Notes: a model not told the origin generated them from the sequence alone. Positions 46,839 to 56,529 are shown, counted from the stretch's first letter. The stretch is 64,000 nucleotides of DNA from Micrococcaceae bacterium Sec5.8 (GCA_039636775.1 CP143429.1:1364001-1428000), one strand, 5' to 3'. Numbers and translations are program-made.

Positions 46839-49800
46839 ATGTTTTCGAAGATTCTGGTGGCAAATCGAGGCGAAATCGCGATCCGTGCCTTCCGCGCCAG
46901 CTACGAGCTGGGCGCCAAGACCGTGGCCGTTTTCCCGACCGAGGACCGCAACTCTATCCACCGCCAAAAGGCCGACGAGGCGTACCTGATTGGGAACGAG
47001 GGCCACCCCGTCCGGGCCTACCTCGATGTCGATGAGGTGGTGCGGGTCGCCAAGGAAGCCGGAGCCGACGCCATCTACCCCGGCTACGGCTTCCTCTCGG
47101 AGAACCCCAACCTGGCCCGGGCCGCCGCGAAGGCAGGCATCACGTTCGTGGGCCCGCCGGCCGAAGTCCTGGAACTGGCCGGCAACAAGGTCGCCGCCCT
47201 CGAAGCGGCCCGCAAGGCCGGCGTGCCGGTGCTCAAATCCAGCCAGCCCTCCAAAGACGTCGACGAGCTCATCGCCGCTGCCGACGTCATCGGGTTCCCC
47301 ATCTTCGCCAAGGCCGTCGCCGGTGGCGGCGGGCGCGGCATGCGCCGCGTCGATACCCGCGAGGCGCTCCCGGAAGCGCTGCAGGCCGCCATGCGCGAGG
47401 CCGACGCAGCTTTCGGCGACCCCACCATGTTCCTGGAGCAGGCCGTCCTGCGTCCGCGCCACATCGAGGTCCAGATCCTGGCCGACGCCGAGGGCAATGT
47501 CATGCACCTCTTCGAGCGTGACTGCTCCATCCAGCGCCGCCACCAGAAGGTCATCGAGATCGCGCCGGCACCGAACCTGGACGAAGGCATCCGCCAGGCG
47601 CTCTACCGCGACGCCGTGAAATTTGCCAAGGCGCTGAACTACGTCAACGCCGGCACCGTGGAATTCCTGATCGACACTGTGGGGGAGCGCGCAGGCCAGC
47701 ACGTCTTCATCGAAATGAACCCGCGCATCCAGGTTGAGCACACGGTCACCGAGGAAGTCACCGACGTTGACCTCGTCCAGGCGCAGCTGCGCATCGCTGC
47801 CGGTGAGACCCTGGCCGACCTGGGCCTGTCGCAGGAGACGGTCCAGCTCAAGGGCGCTGCCCTGCAGTGCCGCATCACGACGGAGGACCCGGCCAACGGT
47901 TTCCGGCCCGACGTCGGCAAGATCACCGGCTACCGTTCGGCCGGTGGTGCCGGCGTCCGGCTCGACGGCGGCACCGTCTACTCGGGAGCCGAGATCAGCC
48001 CGCACTTCGACTCGATGCTGGTCAAGCTGACCTGCCGCGGCCGCGACTACCCGGCCGCAGTAGCGCGGGCCCGCCGTGCCCTCGCCGAGTTCCGCATCCG
48101 CGGGGTCTCCACCAACATCTCCTTCCTGCAGGCAGTCCTCGACGACGCCGACTTCATCGCAGGAAACGTCGCCACCTCCTTCATTGACGAACGTCCCGAG
48201 CTGCTGAAGGCCCGCGTCTCCGCGGACCGGGGCACGAAACTGCTGACCTGGCTCGCCGAAGTCACCGTCAACAAACCCAACGGCGAACTTACGGTCCACA
48301 GCGATCCGGCGGCCAAGCTCCCCGCCCTCGGCGAGGACGTTGCCGCGCCGGGTTCCCGGCAGCGGTTGCTGGAACTGGGGCCGGAGGGCTTCGCGAAAGC
48401 CCTGCGGGGCCAGGATGCCGTCGCCGTTACGGACACCACCTTCCGCGATGCCCACCAGTCGCTGCTGGCTACCCGGGTCCGTACCCGCGACCTCGTGGCG
48501 GCCGGACCGGCAGTGTCCAAGCTGCTGCCGGAACTGCTGTCCGTCGAAGCCTGGGGCGGCGCCACCTACGACGTCGCCTTGCGCTTCCTGGGCGAGGACC
48601 CCTGGGACCGGCTCGCGGCGCTGCGCAAGGCGCTGCCGAATCTCTGCCTGCAGATGCTGCTCCGCGGCCGCAACACCGTTGGCTACACGCCGTACCCGGA
48701 AGAGGTCACGGTGGCTTTCGTCAATGAAGCCGCAGCCACCGGCATCGACATCTTCCGCATTTTCGACGCCCTCAACGACGTCAACCAGATGGCCCCCGCC
48801 ATCCGTGCCGTCCGTGAGACCGGCACCGCCGTCGCCGAGGTGGCCCTGTGCTACACCGCCGACATGCTGGACCCCGACGAGACGCTCTACACCCTGGACT
48901 ACTACCTGGAGCTGGCGCAGAAAATCGTCGACGCCGGCGCGCACATCCTGGCGATCAAGGACATGGCGGGACTGCTGCGTCCCGCCGCCGCCGCCCGTCT
49001 CGTGGCAGCCCTCCGCGAACGGTTCGACCTGCCGGTCCACCTGCACACCCACGACACCGCCGGCGGGCAGCTGGCAACACTGCTGGCCGCCGTTGACGCC
49101 GGGGTGGACGCTGTGGACGTCGCTTCCGCATCCTTGGCCGGCACCACCAGCCAGCCCTCCGCCTCGGCGCTGGTGGCAGCCCTGGCCCACACGCCCCGCG
49201 ACACCGGCCTGAGCCTGGCCAACGTGTGCGCCCTGGAGCCGTACTGGGAAGCGGTCCGCCGCGTCTACGCCCCGTTCGAGTCCGGACTGCCGGGCCCCAC
49301 CGGGCGGGTCTACCAGCACGAAATCCCCGGCGGCCAGCTGTCCAACCTGCGCCAGCAGGCGATTGCCCTGGGCCTCGGGGAAAGGTTCGAAGCCATTGAG
49401 GATATGTACACCGCAGCGGACCGGATCCTGGGCCGGCTGGTGAAGGTCACGCCGTCTTCGAAGGTGGTGGGTGACCTCGCCCTGCATCTGGTGGGCCTCA
49501 ACGCTGATCCGGCGGACTTCAACGAGAATCCGCAGAAATACGACATTCCCGACTCGGTGATCGGCTTCCTGTCCGGTGAACTGGGGGACCCTCCCGGAGG
49601 CTGGCCGGAACCCTTCCGCGCCAAAGCGTTGCAGGGCCGCACCGTGAAGGTCCGCGACGTCGAGCTCAGCGGCGAGGACAGTGCAGCGCTCAAGGGTGAT
49701 TCCAGGACCGTGCAGCAGACGCTCAACCGGTTGCTCTTCGCCGGGCCCACCAAGGATTACCAGAAGAGTGTCGAGTCCTACGGCAATCTGTCAGTCCTTG

Positions 49801-50234
49801 ACACCCGCGATTACCTCTTCGGGCTGCAGCGCGGCGCCGAGCACGAGATCGAACTCGAGAAGGGTGTCCGCCTGATCGCCTCACTCGAGGCGGTCTCCGA
49901 ACCGGATGAGAAGGGCATGCGCACCGTGATGTGCACGCTCAACGGCCAGTCCAGGCCCGTCGTCGTCCGGGACCGTTCCGTTGTCAGCAACGTTAAGGCC
50001 GCCGAACGCGCCGATACCTCCCAGCCGGGCCACGTGGCAGCACCGTTCGCCGGCGCCGTCACCCTGACGGTCAAGGCCGGCGACGCCGTCAAGGCCGGTG
50101 ACACGGTCGCCACGATCGAGGCCATGAAGATGGAAGCATCCATCACGACGCCGGCAGCCGGCACCGTCTCACGGCTCGCCGTAGGCGCGATCGAACAAGT
50201 CCAGGGCGGAGACCTTCTGCTCGTCGTCGAGTAG
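46839..50234 (+). CDS. pyc: Pyruvate carboxylase
   Basis: The 1131-residue biotin enzyme converts pyruvate, bicarbonate and ATP to oxaloacetate. The biotin carboxylase domain (residues 1-455) begins FSKILVANRGEIAIRAFRA and has the ATP-grasp loop GGGGRGMRRV. The carboxyltransferase domain begins near TDTTFRDAHQSLLATRVRT (residues about 530-830), with the metal ligands HTHDTAGGQ. The C-terminal biotinyl domain has Lys1097 in IEAMKMEAS. The single-chain length is that of Pyc rather than a two-subunit carboxylase. It replenishes oxaloacetate used by PrpC in the methylcitrate cycle. Confidence 0.96.
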   Translation: MFSKILVANRGEIAIRAFRASYELGAKTVAVFPTEDRNSIHRQKADEAYLIGNEGHPVRAYLDVDEVVRVAKEAGADAIYPGYGFLSENPNLARAAAKAGITFVGPPAEVLELAGNKVAALEAARKAGVPVLKSSQPSKDVDELIAAADVIGFPIFAKAVAGGGGRGMRRVDTREALPEALQAAMREADAAFGDPTMFLEQAVLRPRHIEVQILADAEGNVMHLFERDCSIQRRHQKVIEIAPAPNLDEGIRQALYRDAVKFAKALNYVNAGTVEFLIDTVGERAGQHVFIEMNPRIQVEHTVTEEVTDVDLVQAQLRIAAGETLADLGLSQETVQLKGAALQCRITTEDPANGFRPDVGKITGYRSAGGAGVRLDGGTVYSGAEISPHFDSMLVKLTCRGRDYPAAVARARRALAEFRIRGVSTNISFLQAVLDDADFIAGNVATSFIDERPELLKARVSADRGTKLLTWLAEVTVNKPNGELTVHSDPAAKLPALGEDVAAPGSRQRLLELGPEGFAKALRGQDAVAVTDTTFRDAHQSLLATRVRTRDLVAAGPAVSKLLPELLSVEAWGGATYDVALRFLGEDPWDRLAALRKALPNLCLQMLLRGRNTVGYTPYPEEVTVAFVNEAAATGIDIFRIFDALNDVNQMAPAIRAVRETGTAVAEVALCYTADMLDPDETLYTLDYYLELAQKIVDAGAHILAIKDMAGLLRPAAAARLVAALRERFDLPVHLHTHDTAGGQLATLLAAVDAGVDAVDVASASLAGTTSQPSASALVAALAHTPRDTGLSLANVCALEPYWEAVRRVYAPFESGLPGPTGRVYQHEIPGGQLSNLRQQAIALGLGERFEAIEDMYTAADRILGRLVKVTPSSKVVGDLALHLVGLNADPADFNENPQKYDIPDSVIGFLSGELGDPPGGWPEPFRAKALQGRTVKVRDVELSGEDSAALKGDSRTVQQTLNRLLFAGPTKDYQKSVESYGNLSVLDTRDYLFGLQRGAEHEIELEKGVRLIASLEAVSEPDEKGMRTVMCTLNGQSRPVVVRDRSVVSNVKAAERADTSQPGHVAAPFAGAVTLTVKAGDAVKAGDTVATIEAMKMEASITTPAAGTVSRLAVGAIEQVQGGDLLLVVE

Positions 50235-50252
50235 CTCAGCGAAAGGCAGCAG

Positions 50253-50289
50253 AAAAGGCTCCTCCGGCGTCGGCCGGAGGAGCCTTTTT
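50253..50289. terminator. Strong terminator between pyc and fadD
   Basis: AAAAGGCTCCTCCGGC (50253-50268) pairs with GCCGGAGGAGCCTTTT (50273-50288), with A and T runs on both sides. It is well placed to stop both convergent genes. Confidence 0.92.
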
Positions 50290-50332
50290 CGTGGGGTGCG
50301 CCGCGCGGTGCGCCCGGTGGGACGGATCAGCC

Positions 50333-52147
50333 CTACGAGGGTCGCGGGGCTCCGTACATCTCCTCGATGACGTTCTCGAAGTCCTTCATTACCTGGGCGC
50401 GCTTGACCTTCATCGACGGCGTCAGGTGGCCGGAGGCCTCCGTGAAGTCGGCGGGAACGATCCGGAACGACTTGATGGCCTCCGCCTTTGAGACGGACTG
50501 GTTGGCGCCGTTAATGAGTTCCTGCACTGCGGCCTTGACCGCTGCGTTGTCGGTGGCCTCGGCGAGGGTGGTGGAGGCGGGCAGCCCGTGGCGGTGCAGC
50601 CAGCCAGGCAGTGCCTCCTCGTCCAAGGTCACCAGTGCGCCGATGAAGGGGCGGTTGTCACCGACCACCAGTACCTGTGAGACCAGTGCATCGGCCCGGA
50701 TCTGATCCTCCAGAAGGGCCGGTACGACGTTCTTGCCGCTGGCAGTGACGATGATTTCCTTCTTGCGCCCGGTGATGGTCAGGAATCCCCGGTCATCCAA
50801 CTGCCCGATGTCGCCGGTCCGGAACCAGCCGTCTTCAAAGGATTCGGCCGAGAGGTCCTCGCGTTTGTAGTAGCCGCGCATGACGCACACGCCCTTGGCA
50901 AGGATCTCGCCGTCCTCAGCGATTTTTACCGCGTTTCCGGGAATCGGGGCGCCGACGGTGCCGATCCTGATCAGGTCCGGGGTGTTGACGGTCACCGGGG
51001 CCGTGGTCTCGGTCAAGCCGTAGCCCTCCAGGATCTGCATGCCGATGCCCTGGAAGAAGTGCCCCAGGCGTTCTCCCAGCGGACCTCCCCCCGAGACAGC
51101 GTGGGCAACTTCGCCGCCCATCGCCGCGCGCAACTTGCCGTAAACCAGCTTGTCAAAGAGGGCGTGCTTCAGTTTCAGGCCCACACCGATTTTTCCGGCC
51201 TGGCGGGCACGGGAGAACTCGATGGCGGTGTCCGCGGCGCGGTGGAAGATCGCGCCTTTGCCGCCGTCCTCCGCCTTGGTCAGGGCCGAGTTGTAGACCT
51301 TCTCAAACACCCGCGGCACGGCAAGGATAAAGGTCGGCTTGTAGCTTTGGAGGTCCGGCAGCAGGTTCTTGATGTCGGGGGTGTGCGCCACCGTGACACC
51401 GGCCGCAACCGCCAGCACGGAGATGAAGCGCGCAAAGACGTGCGCGAGCGGCAGGAACATGATGGTCCGCGCCTGCTCGTGGACGATGCTGTTCAGCGAC
51501 GTGGCCAATGCGTTTTCGGAGAGTTCCACGAAGTTGCCGTGGGTGAGCTCGCATCCCTTGGGGCGTCCGGTGGTGCCTGAGGTGTAGATGATGGTGGCGA
51601 GGTCGGCAAGGCCTGCGAGGCTTCGCCGCGCTTCCAGGTCCTCGTCACTGACGGCTGCGCCGGCGGCACGGACTTCGTCGAGGCCGGAACCTTCGAGCTG
51701 CCAGACGTGGGCCAGGCCCGTGAGGCCTTCGGAGGTGGCCGCCTGCCGGATGATGTCCTCGTGATGGGCGGATTCGCCGAAGGCAGCGACCGCGCCGGAA
51801 TCGCCAAGGTTCCAGGCCACCTGCGAGGGTGAGGAGGTCTCATAGATCGGCACGGAGACGGCACCGGCGAACCAGATCGCGAAGTCCACGAGCACCCATT
51901 CGTAGCGTGTGCGGGACATGATGCCCACCCTGTCGCCTGCGGAGACGCCGCTGGCCATCAAGCCCTTGGCGAGCAGGGAAACATCGGCCAGGAAATCGGT
52001 GGCCCGGACGTCCTTCCACTGCCCGGCCGCGTCGAGGCGGGAGAACAGGGCCGGGTTGGAAGCCTTGGCGGCCTGCCGCAGGACCAGGTCTGTGACGTTC
52101 GTTTCCGGAGGGACGATGACTAGGGGCGGGACACTGATTTCTCGCAC
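50333..52147 (-). CDS. Long-chain fatty-acid-CoA ligase (FadD15 type)
   Basis: The protein has 604 residues. The AMP-binding P-loop is IIYTSGTTGRPKGCELTHGN. The A5 segment EGYGLTETTAPVTVN, the A7 FRTGDIGQLDDRGFLTITGR and the A8 region KKEIIVTASGKNVVP, with a late Lys in MKVKRAQVMKDF, are present. It activates long-chain fatty acids to acyl-CoA. GTG 52147 (MREISVPPLVI) has AAAGGAG upstream at normal distance; extensions to 52228 lack one. Its position near glucokinase, acyltransferase and aroG matches the Rv2187 (fadD15) neighbourhood. It diverges from glk. Confidence 0.9.
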   Translation of the reverse strand: MREISVPPLVIVPPETNVTDLVLRQAAKASNPALFSRLDAAGQWKDVRATDFLADVSLLAKGLMASGVSAGDRVGIMSRTRYEWVLVDFAIWFAGAVSVPIYETSSPSQVAWNLGDSGAVAAFGESAHHEDIIRQAATSEGLTGLAHVWQLEGSGLDEVRAAGAAVSDEDLEARRSLAGLADLATIIYTSGTTGRPKGCELTHGNFVELSENALATSLNSIVHEQARTIMFLPLAHVFARFISVLAVAAGVTVAHTPDIKNLLPDLQSYKPTFILAVPRVFEKVYNSALTKAEDGGKGAIFHRAADTAIEFSRARQAGKIGVGLKLKHALFDKLVYGKLRAAMGGEVAHAVSGGGPLGERLGHFFQGIGMQILEGYGLTETTAPVTVNTPDLIRIGTVGAPIPGNAVKIAEDGEILAKGVCVMRGYYKREDLSAESFEDGWFRTGDIGQLDDRGFLTITGRKKEIIVTASGKNVVPALLEDQIRADALVSQVLVVGDNRPFIGALVTLDEEALPGWLHRHGLPASTTLAEATDNAAVKAAVQELINGANQSVSKAEAIKSFRIVPADFTEASGHLTPSMKVKRAQVMKDFENVIEEMYGAPRPS

Positions 52148-52323
52148 GGTAGCTCCTTTGATATCCATGAACCCGCGAGGGGTACGACTAAGACTAGTAT
52201 GCGGTCCGGGGTATGTGTGTTGCACCACACCTACTCGTCGGTAACTTTACGATTTGGGGCGGCGGACGCCAAACCGGAAGCGTGCGGCTCCCGGAGCGCG
52301 CGGGGGTGGGAAGAGGAGCGGAA

Positions 52324-52329
52324 TAGGAT
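52324..52329 (+). promoter_or_regulatory. -10 box for glucokinase (TAGGAT)
   Basis: TAGGAT lies 8 bases before ATG 52338, giving a leaderless or nearly leaderless mRNA. AGGGA in the gap is too close to the start to be an effective ribosome site. Confidence 0.5.
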
Positions 52330-52337
52330 AGGGAATC

Positions 52338-53429
52338 ATGCACACACCAACACCCGGGCAGCAGCCTGGCCCATACCGCCGAACGGGCGCCTGGCGGCGG
52401 CGGACCACGGCCGGCGTGGCGGCCGTGCCCCCCGGACAGGGGTTTCGCGAGCACCTGCGGCTTGGCCGCAAGGGCCTGGCCATCGGGGTGGATATCGGCG
52501 GCACCAAGGTGGCGGCCGGGGTGGTCGATGCGGACGGCAGGATCCTCGCCCAGGCGAGGCGCTCCACTCCCGGCAACGACCCCCGCGCAGTCGAACAGGT
52601 GATCGTCGAACTGGTTGAGGAGCTGGGCGAAGGCCATCGGATCTGGTCCGTGGGCATCGGCGCGGCCGGCTGGATGGACCTTGACGGCGGCACCGTCCTG
52701 TTCAGCCCCCATCTCGCATGGCGCAATGAACCCCTTCGGGACAACCTGCAGCGGCTGCTCCGCCGGCCTGTGCTGCTGACCAACGACGCAGATGCCGCAG
52801 GCTGGGCGGAATGGCGGTTCGGAGCCGGCCAGGGGCAGAACCGGCTGGTGTGCATCACGCTCGGAACCGGGATCGGCGGTGCCATGGTGATGGATGGCCG
52901 GCTGGAACGCGGACGGTTCGGTGTGGCCGGGGAGTTCGGCCATCAAATCATCTTCCCCGGTGGCCACCGCTGCGAGTGTGGAAATCGGGGCTGCTGGGAG
53001 CAGTACGCATCCGGCAACGCCCTCGGCCGGGAAGCCCGGGAACTGGCCGCCGCTAATTCCCCGGTGGCCCAGGAGCTGTTGAAAGCGGTGGACGGGCACG
53101 CGGAGCGCATCACCGGAGTGATTGTCACTGAATTGGCAAAAGCCGGGGACGCGACCTCCCGGGAGCTGCTCGAGGACGTCGGCGAATGGCTTGGACTGGG
53201 CCTCGCCAACCTGGCGGCAGCCCTGGACCCGGGAAAATTCGTCATAGGCGGTGGTCTCTGCGACGCCGGTGAGCTGCTGGTCGGGCCCGCGCGGAAGGCG
53301 TTCGCCCGGAACCTGACGGGCCGCGGCTTCCGGCCCGCGGCCGCGATCGAGCTGGCCGCCCTGGGCCCGAACGCCGGCCTGATTGGTGCCGCAGACCTGT
53401 CCCGGGTCAGCAGCCGAATGCACAGCTAG
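52338..53429 (+). CDS. glk: ROK-family glucokinase
   Basis: The protein has 363 residues. After a 45-residue basic, Pro-rich N-terminal tail the kinase begins AIGVDIGGTKVAAGVVD (phosphate 1 motif). Catalytic Asp is in LLTNDADAAGWAEW, and the ROK zinc motif is CECGNRGCWEQYASG. It phosphorylates glucose with ATP, and possibly polyphosphate, though no polyphosphate-specific feature was identified. ATG 52338 is favoured by the TANNNT box. An internal start near the VDIGGTK core is possible if the tail is not real. Confidence 0.88.
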   Translation: MHTPTPGQQPGPYRRTGAWRRRTTAGVAAVPPGQGFREHLRLGRKGLAIGVDIGGTKVAAGVVDADGRILAQARRSTPGNDPRAVEQVIVELVEELGEGHRIWSVGIGAAGWMDLDGGTVLFSPHLAWRNEPLRDNLQRLLRRPVLLTNDADAAGWAEWRFGAGQGQNRLVCITLGTGIGGAMVMDGRLERGRFGVAGEFGHQIIFPGGHRCECGNRGCWEQYASGNALGREARELAAANSPVAQELLKAVDGHAERITGVIVTELAKAGDATSRELLEDVGEWLGLGLANLAAALDPGKFVIGGGLCDAGELLVGPARKAFARNLTGRGFRPAAAIELAALGPNAGLIGAADLSRVSSRMHS

Positions 53430-53457
53430 CTGCGGGCATGGCCGGATTCAGGCAGTA

Positions 53458-54060
53458 CTAGATGCGGGCGCCGTCGTCGTGTTCGTCCTTCTCGCCGGGC
53501 AGCTGCATTATCAAGAACACCACCGACGCCGCGAAGGCAGCCACCATGGCGAGGATGGCCACCAACGGGGCCGCACGCCAGAACATTGCGCACATCACGA
53601 GCGCCACGGGAGCACCCACAGCACCCAGCCACGCCAGGACTGTCAGCGGGTCCGCGCCGGCGAGGCTGGGCGGTTCTTCCGGCACGAATTCGTCCGGGGC
53701 AAAGGGGTCGTCCGCCGCGCCCTCATAGTCCCGTGGGCCCCGCGGTGCCTCCGGTGCTGCGGAAGCTGCAGCGCCGGCACCCTCCGGCCGGCGCTGGGCG
53801 ATCCGTTCCTCGGCGGAGAGTTCAATCGGAACTCCGGCGGACAGCCCCAGCGGATCGAAATCCCTGAAGGGCCGTGCGGAGGGGCCGCCGGTTCCCGCAG
53901 TGTCCGTGGCCGGCGCCTGTGCACTCTCCCGGTCCTCCCCGGGGGCGGGGGTGGCGGGGCCCGCCGGGCCGCTCTCTTCCAGCCTGGCCACCAGGTCGAG
54001 CCAGACCGCGTCATCCTGGTTGGCGCTTGAATCCGGAGAATTGGGGTCCGGTCTAGTCAT
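53458..54060 (-). CDS. Small membrane protein with acidic, Pro-rich N terminus, function unknown
   Basis: The protein has 200 residues. Residues 1-135 are disordered (P, A, E and D rich, with ERIAQRRPEG). Two closely spaced TM helices follow (LTVLAWLGAVGAPVALVMCAMF and APLVAILAMVAAFAASVVFLIM, about 141-185), ending in an acidic tail. No family is recognised. The ATG at 54060 overlaps the end of the esterase gene by 8 bases, so it is the third gene of an esterase-esterase-membrane protein operon. Confidence 0.72.
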   Translation of the reverse strand: MTRPDPNSPDSSANQDDAVWLDLVARLEESGPAGPATPAPGEDRESAQAPATDTAGTGGPSARPFRDFDPLGLSAGVPIELSAEERIAQRRPEGAGAAASAAPEAPRGPRDYEGAADDPFAPDEFVPEEPPSLAGADPLTVLAWLGAVGAPVALVMCAMFWRAAPLVAILAMVAAFAASVVFLIMQLPGEKDEHDDGARI

Positions 54061-54856
54061 CTGCCGTGTCCTTCTCGCTAGCGTGCGCGGCGTCCTGGAC
54101 GCCCTCCGCAACCAGCGACCGGATGAACTCGGCCGAGCCGCGGAAGATCTCCGGCGCGTCATTGTCCATCGTCGCCACGTGATAGCTGTTTTCGAGCCGG
54201 ATGACCTCCAGCGGGGCGTGGGTCAGGCCGCGGCGCAGGGCCACCATGCTTGAGTCCGAGACCACGTGGTCCACCGCCGAGCGGTAGACGCGGACGGGAG
54301 CGGTAATCCGGGGGAGGAGCCGGACGGTGTCCTTGAACATCCGGTCCAGCTCGTGCGCGGCCGCGACCGGTGTCCGAGGGTAGGCGCCCTCGTCGATGCC
54401 CGCTTTGAGGATGTCATTGGCGATGGCGGGGGTGCTCTTCAGCACAAATTTCAGGATGCCGGCGAGCGGAGCCCGGCGGTCGTCGATGACGAGACCCGGG
54501 TTGACCAGCACGGCGCCGGCGACGGGACGCGTGGCGGCGATACGCAGGGCCAGCGCCCCACCCATCGACAACCCGGCAACCACCACCTGGTCACACTCGC
54601 CGGCGAGCTCAAGGTAGGCGGCGTCAAGGGCTGCATGCCAGTCCTGCCAGCGTGTCCGGGCCAATTCCTGCCAGCTGGTTCCATGCCCCGGCAGCAGGGG
54701 CATCCGTACGGCGTAGCCGGCGTCGGCCAGGAATGTGGCCCAGTCCCTGACGCCGTGCGGGCTGCCGGTGAATCCGTGCGACACCACGACGCCGGTGCGG
54801 GTGCCGGTTCCGGTGAACGGGCTGCTGAACGGCGAGTGGTCCAGGGGGATGGTCAT
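54053..54856 (-). CDS. Alpha/beta hydrolase, carboxylesterase type (second of tandem pair)
   Basis: The protein has 267 residues. The nucleophile elbow is GLSMGG, the oxyanion region SHGFTGSP, with LPGHGTSWQELARTRWQDW and a C-terminal His in LENSYHVATMDND. This resembles the Est30-like and monoacylglycerol lipase-like carboxylesterases. The substrate is unknown. Its ATG overlaps the stop of the paralogue by 4 bases, and several blocks (HGFTGSP, PLLPGHGT, GLSMGG) are shared with it, so the pair arose by tandem duplication. Confidence 0.85.
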   Translation of the reverse strand: MTIPLDHSPFSSPFTGTGTRTGVVVSHGFTGSPHGVRDWATFLADAGYAVRMPLLPGHGTSWQELARTRWQDWHAALDAAYLELAGECDQVVVAGLSMGGALALRIAATRPVAGAVLVNPGLVIDDRRAPLAGILKFVLKSTPAIANDILKAGIDEGAYPRTPVAAAHELDRMFKDTVRLLPRITAPVRVYRSAVDHVVSDSSMVALRRGLTHAPLEVIRLENSYHVATMDNDAPEIFRGSAEFIRSLVAEGVQDAAHASEKDTADD

Positions 54857-55674
54857 CGGGACTCCGGGATCGTGGGGGTGGGCTCAGTTGGGCCGGTTCC
54901 CGTTCGGGGGACGGGCCCTGCGTGGCGCAGGAAGAACTGAACGGATTGGTCAAAAATCAGGGGGGCGTCGACGTCGAGCGTGGCCACGTGGCCGCTGCCC
55001 GGCAGGCTGACCACGGCCAGCTCCGCGGACCCCAGCTTTCGCCGGATCAGCTGGACCGACGTGGGCGGAACCACGCTGTCGGTTTCGGACTTGAACACCA
55101 GCGCCGGCGCGGCGACGGCCGGCAGTTCGCGCAGCGTTTGATTGAAGAGCCTGCTCAGCTGATGGACCGCCGCCAGCGGGGTGAGCGAATAATCGCCGTC
55201 CGCGGTGGTCGCCGCCGTCGGATTCGCTTCCTGGGCAGGGACAGTGGTGCGTTGGAAGTGTTTTAACACACTGATGTAGCGAACCCGGCGGTCATAGAAG
55301 CTCAGCCCCGGGTTGACGACGGCGACGCCGGCGACGCGGTGGCGGGCCGCGGCACGCAAGGCGATGGTCCCGCCCATGGAAAGTCCGGCCACGTAGCAGC
55401 GGCTGGTTTCGGCGGCGAGGTCCAGGTACGCGGACTCGAAGGCCCCGTACCATTCCTGCCAGCTGCTGCGGGCAAGGTCCCGCCAGTGCGTGCCGTGCCC
55501 GGGCAACAGCGGAACGGACACCGCGAAGCCCTGCCCGGCCAAGTGCTCTGCCCAGGGAAGGATGCTCAGGGGACTGCCGGTGAAGCCATGGCAGATGGCC
55601 ACGCCGATGCCCGCGTTCGCGCCATGGCCGGGATAACTGAACGCTGCGGGCGCCAGGGGAGTGCTTGCGGTCAT
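54853..55674 (-). CDS. Alpha/beta hydrolase, carboxylesterase type (first of tandem pair)
   Basis: The protein has 273 residues. It has CHGFTGSPLSILPWAEHLA, LPGHGTHWRDLARSSWQEW, the GLSMGG nucleophile elbow and a late His in LPGSGHVATLDVDAP; the acid residue is probably in KSETDSVVPP. It is more divergent in the lid segment than the downstream copy. Divergent from the acyltransferase at 55786, it suggests a lipid-related context, but the substrate cannot be read from sequence. Confidence 0.85.
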   Translation of the reverse strand: MTASTPLAPAAFSYPGHGANAGIGVAICHGFTGSPLSILPWAEHLAGQGFAVSVPLLPGHGTHWRDLARSSWQEWYGAFESAYLDLAAETSRCYVAGLSMGGTIALRAAARHRVAGVAVVNPGLSFYDRRVRYISVLKHFQRTTVPAQEANPTAATTADGDYSLTPLAAVHQLSRLFNQTLRELPAVAAPALVFKSETDSVVPPTSVQLIRRKLGSAELAVVSLPGSGHVATLDVDAPLIFDQSVQFFLRHAGPVPRTGTGPTEPTPTIPESR

Positions 55675-55709
55675 GCGCCCATCGTGTCACTGTTCCGGAC
55701 AAAACTCAC

Positions 55710-55715
55710 TAGAGT
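55710..55715 (+). promoter_or_regulatory. Candidate -10 box (TAGAGT) upstream of acyltransferase
   Basis: TAGAGT lies in the divergent gap about 70 bases before GTG 55786, whose ribosome site is GGAGAGG. No clear -35 was found. Confidence 0.35.
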
Positions 55716-55785
55716 AGGGTGTCATTGAAGTGCTGGCCGGGTCCGATGCAGGGCCGGCCAGACGCCTTCCGGAGAGGTACGCCAC

Positions 55786-56529
55786 GTGTTTTATTGGTTC
55801 ATGAAGACGTTTGTCCTGGGGCCGGTCCTGAAAACACTTTTCAGGCCCTGGGTTAAAGGCCTGGACAACGTCCCCGCCGAAGGTGCCGCCATTCTGGCGT
55901 CCAACCACCTGTCTTTTTCCGACTCCATCTTCATGCCGCTCATGGTGCCCCGTCCGGTCGTCTTCCTGGCAAAATCGGAGTATTTCACCGGCAAAGGCGT
56001 CAAGGGCCGGCTGACGGCGACGTTCTTCCGGCTCACCAACCAGCTTCCGATGGACCGCTCCGGCGGCGCGGCGTCGCTCCAGTCGCTCAATGCGGGCATG
56101 GACGTGTTAAAAAACGGCTCGCTCCTGGGCATCTACCCCGAAGGCACCCGCAGCCCGGATTCCCGGTTGTACCGCGGCAAGGTAGGGGTGGCGCGGCTGG
56201 TCCTGCAGGCGCGGGTTCCGGTCATCCCGGTCGCCATGATCGGCACGGACAAAGTCCAGCCCATCGGCAAGCGGATGCCCAACATCCGGCGCATCGGGAT
56301 GATCTTCGGTGAACCCCTGGACTTCAGCCGGTACTACGGCATGGAGGACGACCGGCTGATCCAGCGCTCCGTCACGGACGAGATCATGTACGAACTCATG
56401 CGCCTCTCGGGCCAGGAATACGTCGATGAGTATGCCGCCGTCGTGAAACTCCGGCTCGCCGGAAAGGCCGCGGACGTGGCGAAGGACGGCCGCTCAGGCT
56501 CAGGTCCCGCCGGCGCCGGGCCTGAGTGA
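55786..56529 (+). CDS. 1-acylglycerol-3-phosphate acyltransferase family protein (Rv2182c type)
   Basis: The protein has 247 residues. PlsC motif I is NHLSFSD (H-x4-D), motif II LPMDRSGG, and motif III YPEGTRSPD followed by PVIPVAMIGTDK. A hydrophobic N terminus (FYWFMKTFVLGPVLKTLF) may anchor it at the inner membrane. GTG 55786 has GGAGAGG 8-14 bases upstream. The neighbourhood with aroG and pknL matches the mycobacterial Rv2182c locus. The Pro/Gly tail is variable. Confidence 0.88.
   Translation: MFYWFMKTFVLGPVLKTLFRPWVKGLDNVPAEGAAILASNHLSFSDSIFMPLMVPRPVVFLAKSEYFTGKGVKGRLTATFFRLTNQLPMDRSGGAASLQSLNAGMDVLKNGSLLGIYPEGTRSPDSRLYRGKVGVARLVLQARVPVIPVAMIGTDKVQPIGKRMPNIRRIGMIFGEPLDFSRYYGMEDDRLIQRSVTDEIMYELMRLSGQEYVDEYAAVVKLRLAGKAADVAKDGRSGSGPAGAGPE

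Noticed and set aside
46806..49487. 893-residue open frame antisense to pyruvate carboxylase
   Set aside because: It mirrors the codon pattern of pyc in a high-GC genome, lacks any family motif and has no ribosome site; pyc itself is unambiguous.
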